Positions 1-5,047 of a stretch of 5,907 bases of DNA are shown one piece after another (the stretch's first letter is position 1; every line of letters begins with the position of its first letter). This stretch comes from Candidatus Methanosuratincola petrocarbonis (ex Vanwonterghem et al. 2016) (GTDB taxonomy: Archaea > Thermoproteota > Methanomethylicia > Methanomethylicales > Methanomethylicaceae): positions 8,295-14,201 of the forward strand of contig MAGV01000082.1 in assembly GCA_001717015.1 (NCBI GenBank). Reading direction: 5' to 3'. The notes below the pieces were generated by a model. That model ran no database searches. It saw nothing but the letters and a program-made list of their open reading frames with translations, and was not told where the DNA came from. Both the position numbers and the translations under genes were made by a program.

Positions 1-302
1 ACTCAGGCTACCATTTTGGATTTAGGCCTGTCCCGCCTGATCTCTTCGAAAAGATATCAAAGGAAAACCTCATCGGAGCCGAGGGCGTTCAGAAGATAAT
101 TGGAAAGATTCTGGAGAGCGAGCCGGTACCCTTGGACAGGATCGGTTCAGGGGTCAAAGGGGTCTTGGGAGGGCCCTTCCTGCAGCACCCCGATCTCAGG
201 TGGGTGTCCAAAGCACAGCAAGAGCTGGACGAGAAGCTTAGGATCGAGGTGGAGAGGGAGTTTATCAGGAGGTACCCGATGAGGGCTTCGATCTACAGAT
301 AA
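1..302 (+). CDS. 3' end of an unrecognised protein-coding gene (partial)
   Basis: An open frame runs in from the left edge (first full codon at position 3) and ends at TAA 300-302, giving the last 99 residues of a protein. Its codon use (AGG, AAG, GAG, ATC, CTC) matches the neighbouring genes, which supports real coding. The visible part starts SGYHFGFRPVPPDLFEKI, continues with a Gly/Pro-containing middle (GVKGVLGGPFLQHPDLRW, about residues 50-67) and ends in a charged helical stretch closing with YPMRASIYR. It has no cysteines, no membrane segment and no zinc motif. I do not recognise the family and assign no function. It is followed by a 68-nt gap with a likely promoter, so it need not belong to the next operon. 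Confidence 0.75.
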   Translation, partial: SGYHFGFRPVPPDLFEKISKENLIGAEGVQKIIGKILESEPVPLDRIGSGVKGVLGGPFLQHPDLRWVSKAQQELDEKLRIEVEREFIRRYPMRASIYR

Positions 303-326
303 GGCTCAGTAAAGTTCGCTACGCAG

Positions 327-336
327 TATAGATAAA
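327..336 (+). promoter_or_regulatory. Possible TATA box for the grx-like / cysS-like operon
   Basis: TATAGATAAA is the most A/T-rich stretch between the TAA at 302 and the next gene. An archaeal TATA element usually lies about 25 nt before the transcript start, which would put the start near 355-360. That leaves a short leader holding the GGTGA ribosome-binding site at 362-366 and the ATG at 371. The placement is inferred from spacing only; no clear BRE was seen. Confidence 0.4.
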
Positions 337-361
337 CCACTTAATGCAAAATGGAAATTGC

Positions 362-366
362 GGTGA
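362..366 (+). promoter_or_regulatory. Ribosome-binding site that decides the start of the thioredoxin-fold gene
   Basis: GGTGA matches the archaeal anti-Shine-Dalgarno core and lies 4 nt before ATG 371. The in-frame ATG at 344 has no such site and would probably lie upstream of the predicted transcript start. The ATG at 371 is therefore preferred. Confidence 0.6.
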
Positions 367-370
367 GAAG

Positions 371-658
371 ATGGGCAAGATCAAGCTCTACAAGTCTCCT
401 TCGTGCACGAGATGCCCTATAGCGAAGTTCATCATGAACCGGGTTTTGGTCACAATGGGGCTCGAGTATGAGAGGCTCGTAGAGGAGAGGGACACGGAAA
501 AAGACTCTGAGGCGATGGCAGAGCTCCTCATGCTCGACTGTGACAAGACCCCCGTAATAAAGCTCGGGAGCATCCTGATCAAGGAGGAGGATGCCTTGGT
601 GGAAAGGATAGTGAGGGAAGGCATAGAAAACTGGATCGCCTCGGGAATGCCAGACTGA
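371..658 (+). CDS. Glutaredoxin/thioredoxin-fold protein with CTRC active-site motif
   Basis: This 95-residue protein is probably a small cytosolic thiol-disulfide oxidoreductase. It opens with a beta strand (KIKLYKSPS) leading to the redox motif C12-T-R-C15 followed by P16, then a helix. A second strand and helix lead to T60-P61-V, the typical cis-proline position of the thioredoxin fold, followed by strand VIKLG. The size fits a glutaredoxin/NrdH-like domain, although the motif order (Pro after the second Cys) differs from the classical CPxC. The start at 371 is chosen for its GGTGA site; starting at ATG 344 would add nine residues. It is first in a tight run with a Cys-rich protein, a GNAT and a CysRS-like gene, so it could reduce a thiol or a metal-bound Cys partner. 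Its actual substrate is unknown. Confidence 0.8.
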   Translation: MGKIKLYKSPSCTRCPIAKFIMNRVLVTMGLEYERLVEERDTEKDSEAMAELLMLDCDKTPVIKLGSILIKEEDALVERIVREGIENWIASGMPD

Positions 659-677
659 AATTGGAGTGCACACACCC

Positions 678-848
678 ATGCGTTGCAAGTCGTGCGAGAA
701 GTGGTACGGCGCTGAGGACGACGACTATGGCCCCTGCAGCATAAAGCATGCACGGGGAGACAAAAAGTTCATCACGCACGGGGAGCACGTTTGCGATGAG
801 ATCTACAGGGACAAGGGATCTAACAAACATGGAGATCAGAGAAGCTGA
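678..848 (+). CDS. Small four-cysteine (probably metal-binding) protein, 56 residues
   Basis: The product reads MRCKSCEKWYGAEDDDYGPC at its start. C3 and C6 form a CxxC pair, with further cysteines at C20 and C39 and histidines at H24, H34 and H37. The pattern fits a single zinc or iron site, and no other domain is visible. The start is taken as ATG 678 with GGAGTG (663-668) upstream. A GTG at 666 would add four residues but lacks a good ribosome-binding site. The gene begins 19 nt after the thioredoxin-fold gene. Its last 20 nt overlap the GNAT start in another frame, which suggests translational coupling. Conserved acidic/aromatic and KHARGDKKFITHG-like segments make a real small protein likely. 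The function is unknown; it might carry a metal or be a redox partner of the upstream protein. Confidence 0.65.
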   Translation: MRCKSCEKWYGAEDDDYGPCSIKHARGDKKFITHGEHVCDEIYRDKGSNKHGDQRS

Positions 849-1614
849 TCCAAAGGATTTCCCGGAACTTGTCCTATTGACGGAAAAGGAGGGGTGGAAT
901 TACAACGAGGATGACTTTCATTGGTTCAGCAAGGTCGGCGGCAAGACCTTGGTTGCAATTAATGAAGATGAAATAATAGGGATGGTCACGGTATTTGACT
1001 ATGGGGGCGCAGGTTGGATCTCAAACCTACTTGTGAAGCCAAGGGAGAGGGGGCATGGGATCGGCGGAGAGATCCTCTCTGAGTGCAAAAGGCGGCTCGA
1101 AAGCAAGGCGACGATTGCCCTTTTTTCCTACGAGCGCTCGACGGATTTCTACGAGGCAAACGGCTTCAGGATCGACATTGAGGCCTACCTGGTGTCCCTG
1201 AAGGATCGCGACGGGATCCGGAGGGGCAAGGAGTTCGTCATTGAGGCGGAATTAGAGGAATCGATGCTCCAGATGGATCGAGAATGCTTCGGCTATGAAA
1301 GGCACATGGTTATCGGAGAGCTGGCAAAGAGGGGGGCGGTGCTTAAGCTTGAAGGGTACGATGGATTCGCCATAGTGAGGAAGGATCCCGTTGAGCCCTC
1401 AGTCGGACCTGTGATCTCAGGCGAAATCGGGGCTGGGAATGAGCTCCTCCTCGCATCGCTAGAGTTCGCTGGACCGAATGCCAAGGCAGTGGTTCTGGAG
1501 GAAGGTCTCGGGTTTCTCAATTACGAGGAGAGGATCAGGAGGCTATATCTGGGCGCCCCGCCGAAGATAGATCGCAGCAGGGCGGTCGCTTTCGCCGGGC
1601 TTGAGCTGGGGTGA
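829..1614 (+). CDS. GNAT-family N-acetyltransferase with Acetyltransf_18-like C-terminal domain
   Basis: This 261-residue protein is predicted to transfer an acetyl group from acetyl-CoA to an amine; the acceptor is unknown. Residues 1-123 are a GNAT fold. The strand ISNLLVKP is followed by the CoA pyrophosphate loop R74-G-H-G77-I-G79, and FYEANGF at 107-113 is a typical GNAT motif B. Residues about 135-261 resemble the second domain of YitH/HolE-type GNATs (Acetyltransf_18), with a D150...F154-G155...R158 signature and a C-terminal A-F-A-G-L-E-L-G end. The start is ATG 829 (MEIREADPKDF), where homology-like sequence begins. The open frame extends to 748, but those 27 residues are low-quality sequence overlapping the Cys-rich gene. 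The stop lies inside the ribosome-binding site of the downstream CysRS-like gene. Confidence 0.85.
   Translation: MEIREADPKDFPELVLLTEKEGWNYNEDDFHWFSKVGGKTLVAINEDEIIGMVTVFDYGGAGWISNLLVKPRERGHGIGGEILSECKRRLESKATIALFSYERSTDFYEANGFRIDIEAYLVSLKDRDGIRRGKEFVIEAELEESMLQMDRECFGYERHMVIGELAKRGAVLKLEGYDGFAIVRKDPVEPSVGPVISGEIGAGNELLLASLEFAGPNAKAVVLEEGLGFLNYEERIRRLYLGAPPKIDRSRAVAFAGLELG
1608..1614 (+). promoter_or_regulatory. Ribosome-binding site GGGGTGA that decides the cysS-like TTG start
   Basis: GGGGTGA is a near-ideal archaeal Shine-Dalgarno sequence, 4 nt before TTG 1619. It also contains the TGA stop of the GNAT gene, so termination there would place ribosomes on the next start. An in-frame TTG at 1601 is upstream of this site and is less likely. 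Confidence 0.75.
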
Positions 1615-1618
1615 TAAT

Positions 1619-2794
1619 TTGCAGGTATTCAACACTAAGAGCGGGAGCAAAGAGGAGCTGATCACATCTGATCCAGGAATGGTGAAAGCCTACATATGCG
1701 GGCCGACGGTTTACGACTATTGCCACATAGGGCACGCCAGGACCTACATAAACTTCGACGTTTTCAGGAGGTACCTCGAGGCGCTCGGCTACGACTTCAT
1801 GCATGTACAGAATTTCACGGACATAGACGACAAGATAACCGAGCGCGCAGTCACACAAGGTAAGGCCCCGAGTGAAATCGCGGAGTACTTTATCCAAGAA
1901 TACTTCAAGGACATGGACAGTCTAGGCGTCAAGAGTGCGACGGTTTACACGAGAGTATCTGAGTTTGTCCCGAAGATTGCAGAGGCAACAGCAAGGTTGC
2001 TAGAGCGGGGTTTAGCTTACAGATCAGGTAACGCAATATACTTTGACGTACAGAAGGCCGGAGGGTTCGGAGAGCTCATCTCAAGCGTTGAGGAAGCAGT
2101 CACAGACAAGATCGAAAAAGGGTCGAAGAAGGGACCGTTCGACTTCACGCTTTGGAGGGAGGGGAAGGAAGGGGAGGAGACATGGGACTCGCCATTAGGT
2201 AGGGGGAGACCTGGCTGGCACATCCAGTGCGTGGTGATGTCTACCGAATCGCTCGGACCCGAGTTCGACGTACACTGGGGAGGAATGGATCTCATCTACC
2301 CGCATCACGAGTGCGAGGCACTGCTGTCAAAGGCGATTTTCGGGAAGGTTTTCGTGAAATATTGGATTCACAACAACTTCGTCCTGATGAGCGGCGACAA
2401 GATGTCAAAGTCATCGGGGCACCCCGTATACATAAGAGATGTCTTGGAGAAGTTTTCCGGAGATACGCTTAGGGCATTCCTCCTGCAGAGGCACTACCGT
2501 GAGAAGATCGAGTATTCCGAAGATGGCCTGGAAGGCGCCGAAAGGAGGCTGCAGACCATTAGAGAAGGGGCGAAAATTGCCAGGAAGGGCAGGGGTGAGG
2601 GAGGCATGAGCGCGTGTGTAAAGGACTATGCGGACATGTTTTTCGGCAGCCTCGACGATGACCTGCGGACGGGAGAGGCTCTGACGATCGCGGAGAGGCT
2701 GGCATGGGAGATTACGGAAGGGAAAGAGAAGGATTTCACCGGGGCTTGGAAGGTTTTCGACGCTGTTGAAGGGATCCTTGGGATCAGGCTCTAG
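1619..2794 (+). CDS. cysS: Cysteinyl-tRNA synthetase-like protein lacking the C-terminal anticodon-binding domain
   Basis: This is a class Ia synthetase-type enzyme that activates cysteine with ATP; a true CysRS then charges tRNA-Cys. The 391-residue product has C27-GPTVYDYC, H36-IGH, NFTDIDDKI near 65-73, C204 in WHIQC, H229 and E233 in PHHECE, and KMSKS at 261-265. C27, C204, H229 and E233 match the spacing of the CysRS zinc ligands that select cysteine. The helical bundle after KMSKS is present (DDDLRTGEAL), but the protein ends at VEGILGIRL. That is where bacterial CysRS continues with roughly 60 more residues of anticodon-binding domain. Some motifs are unusual: HWGG for the usual HGGG, and KMSKSSGHP for KMSKSLGN. 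It could be a working minimal CysRS or a paralog that ligates cysteine to another amine, as MshC does. It lies 4 nt after the GNAT gene. Confidence 0.9.
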   Translation: MQVFNTKSGSKEELITSDPGMVKAYICGPTVYDYCHIGHARTYINFDVFRRYLEALGYDFMHVQNFTDIDDKITERAVTQGKAPSEIAEYFIQEYFKDMDSLGVKSATVYTRVSEFVPKIAEATARLLERGLAYRSGNAIYFDVQKAGGFGELISSVEEAVTDKIEKGSKKGPFDFTLWREGKEGEETWDSPLGRGRPGWHIQCVVMSTESLGPEFDVHWGGMDLIYPHHECEALLSKAIFGKVFVKYWIHNNFVLMSGDKMSKSSGHPVYIRDVLEKFSGDTLRAFLLQRHYREKIEYSEDGLEGAERRLQTIREGAKIARKGRGEGGMSACVKDYADMFFGSLDDDLRTGEALTIAERLAWEITEGKEKDFTGAWKVFDAVEGILGIRL

Positions 2795-2846
2795 GATCAG
2801 AACCCAGCAGCGGCTTACTTCAAGATGCTGCTGGGAATAGGATCCT
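2793..2846. repeat. Interrupted inverted repeat (possible bidirectional terminator or small RNA) between convergent genes
   Basis: A perfect 9-bp inner stem, CCCAGCAGC (2803-2811) with GCTGCTGGG (2827-2835), encloses a 15-nt loop. An outer 6-bp stem, AGGATC (2793-2798) with GATCCT (2841-2846), is separated by 4- and 5-nt internal bulges. It begins at the cysS-like stop and ends 15 nt before the moaE stop on the other strand. The position suits a shared transcript end for both genes. However, no T-run follows on either strand, so classical intrinsic termination is not supported and 3'-end protection or a structured RNA is also possible. Confidence 0.5.
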
Positions 2847-2861
2847 CTGGCGAGGCAGGTC

Positions 2862-3302
2862 TTAAGCCCCTTCTGCCCCCACCCAATATCCGCCGTCTTC
2901 TGTTATCTCCTTCTTCCAGATGGGAGCCTCGTGCTTAACCCTGTAAACAGCCTGTCGCACAGCCTCGAAACCAGAGTCGCTCCTCTCAGAGGCTATCGCA
3001 ATGAAGAGAACTTCCTCGCCTGGTACGAACGTACCATACCGATGGCATATGAGAACGTCCCTGACCCCGTCTATCTTTGAAATGTCCTCAGCTATACTCT
3101 GGAGCGACTCCTTTGCTGGCTCCTCGTATGCCTCGTACTCCAGTAGAACCACCCTCGATCCTCCTCGGGTAGATCCCCTAACGGTCCCGATGAAGGTGAT
3201 TAAGGCACCGTAGGATCCCACTCCCAGATTCGACTTCGCTAGAGAGATTAGCCTTTCGGCGCTGAACCCTTCCTCTTTTTTTGACAGGATACCCATCGGC
3301 AT
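2862..3302 (-). CDS. moaE: Molybdopterin synthase catalytic (large) subunit MoaE
   Basis: MoaE takes sulfur from thiocarboxylated MoaD and inserts it into cyclic pyranopterin monophosphate to make molybdopterin, the dithiolene ligand of Mo or W cofactors. From ATG 3302 the protein is 146 residues, normal for the family. Diagnostic segments are GALITFIGTVRG (32-43), LLEYEAYEEPAKE (53-65), HRYG (87-90), GEEV (95-98) and VKHEAPIWKKE (122-132). K123 and K130 have the spacing of the two catalytic lysines of E. coli MoaE (K119, K126). The usual S-x-H-R segment is replaced by ASERSDSGFEA. The start is uncertain: GTG 3311, ATG 3302 and ATG 3296 are all possible and none has a good ribosome-binding site, so the message may be leaderless or nearly so. 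No moaD or other Mo-cofactor gene is in the window. It converges on the cysS-like gene. Confidence 0.92.
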   Translation of the reverse strand: MPMGILSKKEEGFSAERLISLAKSNLGVGSYGALITFIGTVRGSTRGGSRVVLLEYEAYEEPAKESLQSIAEDISKIDGVRDVLICHRYGTFVPGEEVLFIAIASERSDSGFEAVRQAVYRVKHEAPIWKKEITEDGGYWVGAEGA

Positions 3303-3331
3303 ATTCAGCACAGGGATTTATCAAAAGCACA

Positions 3332-3341
3332 CTAAAATAAC
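3332..3341. promoter_or_regulatory. Possible shared AT-rich promoter element between moaE and the methyltransferase gene
   Basis: The 70-bp region between the two divergent genes contains CTAAAATAAC, which reads GTTATTTTAG on the other strand. Its centre is about 36 nt before TTG 3373 and about 34 nt before ATG 3302, so one element could serve as TATA box both ways. On the minus strand, TTTTGATAAA (3316-3325) is an alternative. This is inferred from composition and distance only. Confidence 0.35.
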
Positions 3342-3360
3342 TGTTCTCCTCTGGATAGCC

Positions 3361-3370
3361 GGGGGAAGGA
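3361..3370 (+). promoter_or_regulatory. Ribosome-binding site supporting the TTG start at 3373
   Basis: The purine run GGGGGAAGGA lies 2 nt before TTG 3373. The nearby ATG at 3378 is out of frame with the methyltransferase, so TTG is the only sensible start for the reading frame that includes MECGICGK. Confidence 0.5.
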
Positions 3371-3372
3371 CC

Positions 3373-4533
3373 TTGGAATGCGGGATTTGCGGCAAGCACT
3401 ATTCAGACGATCTTCTGGAACTGCTTTCCGAGGTTTATGGTCCAAGGCTCCCGGGAGTGCTTGAGAGGCTCAGTACCCCGCCGAGCAGATATGCGGTCAG
3501 GGTCAACACCCTCAAGGGGAACGTGGATGAGGTTGTAAGTTTCTTCAGGGCAATTGGTGTTGACTGTCGAGTCCATGAACAGATAGAGGAGGCCGTAATG
3601 ATCGCTGTCGAGGGCCCGTTCAAAGTCGATCCCTCAGGGAATTCGATCACCGCAAAGAAACATGCAGCTGAGAGCGTCATGCTCGGAAGCAACCTCTACA
3701 TGCCTGGGATCATGAGGATGCAGAGGATCAAGGTAGGCGAAACTGTGCGGGTCGAAGACCCCCGAGGGCACTTGGTCGGGGCTGGCATTTCCAAGATACA
3801 TTCAGGATTGCGGGGCGCGAAAGGGATCGCCGTTTCCACGTCTCAGAGCATATACAGGTTGCCGCCGATACGGGAGACCATTTTATTCTCGGAAGGAAAG
3901 CTCCAGGAACAGAGCCTTCCCGCGATACTTACCTCAAGAGTTCTGGATCCCCAGCCTGGGGAAATAATCGTTGACATGTGCGCTGCGCCAGGAGGCAAGG
4001 CTGCCCACATTGCGCAGCTGCAGTGTGAGAAGGGGAGGGTTCTCGCTTTCGAGCACTCTCCCAGGAGGGCGTCTAGGATGACAGAGGAGCTTGGGCGCCT
4101 CGGGATCAGATCTGTTCTGGTCGAGAGGGCGGATTCAAGATATCTGGACAGAGACTACCCTACGCTGAGGGCGGACAGGGTGCTAGTCGACCCCCCGTGC
4201 ACAGCCCTCGGCGTCAGGCCGAAACTCTACGAGGAGGCTACTGCGGCGGAGGTCTTCTCGTCAGCAGCATTCCAAAAGCAGTTCCTGAGGGCTGCCGCAA
4301 GGATCGTGAAGCCCCTAGGTGTAATCGTGTACTCGACGTGCACGCTGTCGATTCAGGAAAATGAGGGCGTGGTCCGGTTCGCTGTCGAGGAGCTCGGGCT
4401 TGAGCTCGAGGAGCCCCCAATCAGGGTGAACGTGGCCGGGCAGGGGATCGGGTTCAAGGAGTGCATCAGGTTTGACCCAGACGTTAGCGAAACGCCCGGA
4501 TACTTCATCGCGAGGTTCACAAGGAACCGTTGA
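3373..4533 (+). CDS. PUA-containing RNA (cytosine-5) methyltransferase, NSUN6-like
   Basis: This is a SAM-dependent m5C methyltransferase of 386 residues, probably acting on tRNA. Archaeal and human NSUN6 proteins with this layout methylate C72 in the acceptor stem of certain tRNAs. Residues 1-90 form an N-terminal region (SRYAVRVNTLKG near 38-49). Residues about 92-165 look like an inserted PUA domain (AAESVMLGSNLYMPGI, then GETVRVEDPRGHLVGAGIS). The Rossmann-fold catalytic domain follows: SAM loop VDMCAAPGGKAAHIA (200-214), D273-P-P-C276 and S321-T-C323. C276 and C323 are the release and catalytic cysteines of the NSUN/RsmB family. An extra C3-GI-C6 pair lies at the extreme N terminus. The TTG start is supported by GGGGGAAGGA. 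The 3' end overlaps the NOB1 gene on the other strand by 17 bp. The exact target base is inferred from domain order. Confidence 0.92.
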   Translation: MECGICGKHYSDDLLELLSEVYGPRLPGVLERLSTPPSRYAVRVNTLKGNVDEVVSFFRAIGVDCRVHEQIEEAVMIAVEGPFKVDPSGNSITAKKHAAESVMLGSNLYMPGIMRMQRIKVGETVRVEDPRGHLVGAGISKIHSGLRGAKGIAVSTSQSIYRLPPIRETILFSEGKLQEQSLPAILTSRVLDPQPGEIIVDMCAAPGGKAAHIAQLQCEKGRVLAFEHSPRRASRMTEELGRLGIRSVLVERADSRYLDRDYPTLRADRVLVDPPCTALGVRPKLYEEATAAEVFSSAAFQKQFLRAAARIVKPLGVIVYSTCTLSIQENEGVVRFAVEELGLELEEPPIRVNVAGQGIGFKECIRFDPDVSETPGYFIARFTRNR

Positions 4534-5047
4534 TCTTCCTCTTGCTGTAGACCTTCCTCTTAAGCGAATGTCCGCACACCTGGCAAGTGGTTAGCTTCTT
4601 GGACTGGTCATAAGTGGCCCCGCATGCAGGGCAGTAAAGGAACCACCAGAACTCCTCGGCTATCCCCTTTGTTACCATCGGCTTGAAGTCTATCGAAAGG
4701 AGGGTGCATAGGTTCTGCAGACTATAGTCGTCGCTCACGACAAGGACACTCTCCCCCTCGCTATCTAGTTCGAGTGCCAGTGCAACTACCTCGAGATCAG
4801 TATCAGATAGCACAGTGAGGTCCCCGGTCGAGGAGGCGCGGGTCTTCACTACTGTCACATACTCGGGTCGCGGTGCCCTCACTTTAAGGCGCCCGCTGGC
4901 GATCGAGACCTCTGTTACAGACCGCGTCCTTCCAGCATAAAGCTCGGCCTCGACGCCTGGAGTTATGTAGTGGGTCCCTTCGACTAGCCTCGGGTTGAAG
5001 CCGTAGATTATTGCTGACGTGTCGAGCACATAAGTCTTGGAGGCCAC
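4517..5047 (-). CDS. nob1: NOB1-type rRNA endonuclease (PIN domain plus zinc ribbon)
   Basis: NOB1 cuts the 3' end of pre-16S rRNA (site D) in the last step of small-subunit maturation. The 176-residue protein has an N-terminal PIN domain with the first catalytic aspartate in VLD9TSAII, a glutamate in the TPGVEAE segment (E33 or E35), S81-D-T-D84 before the ALAL helix, and VVSDD (106-107). These supply the acidic metal site. A linker, EEFWWFLY, leads to a zinc ribbon with C139-PA-C142 and C155-QV-C158, then a basic tail (KRKVYSKRK) suited to RNA. Length and order fit archaeal NOB1. It starts at GTG 5045-5047, overlapping the TAG stop of the NAD kinase gene by one base (TAGTG), so translation is probably coupled. 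Its stop is inside the end of the convergent methyltransferase gene. Confidence 0.93.
   Translation of the reverse strand: MASKTYVLDTSAIIYGFNPRLVEGTHYITPGVEAELYAGRTRSVTEVSIASGRLKVRAPRPEYVTVVKTRASSTGDLTVLSDTDLEVVALALELDSEGESVLVVSDDYSLQNLCTLLSIDFKPMVTKGIAEEFWWFLYCPACGATYDQSKKLTTCQVCGHSLKRKVYSKRKINGSL

Noticed and set aside
748..828. Upstream extension of the GNAT reading frame
   Set aside because: The 27 extra residues are Ser/Thr/Arg-rich, lie over the four-cysteine gene and add nothing GNAT-like; the domain begins at ATG 829.
341..830. Long minus-strand open frames opposite the thioredoxin-fold and Cys-rich genes
   Set aside because: They are shadows of clearly coding plus-strand genes, with no recognisable domains and no ribosome-binding sites.
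1601..1618. TTG 1601 as start of the cysS-like gene
   Set aside because: The strong GGGGTGA site lies after it and just ahead of TTG 1619, where the CysRS-like sequence (QVFNTKSG) begins.
1535..1897. Minus-strand 120-residue open frame opposite the 5' end of the cysS-like gene
   Set aside because: It covers the HIGH region of the synthetase in the complementary frame; its sequence resembles no domain I know.
2793..2846. Transposon end or attachment site
   Set aside because: The repeat is a single hairpin-like element with no transposase, integrase, direct repeats or tRNA nearby.
2795..2861. Frameshifted remainder of the CysRS C-terminal domain
   Set aside because: Only 67 nt are available, the downstream frame does not resemble the domain, and moaE occupies the following sequence on the other strand.
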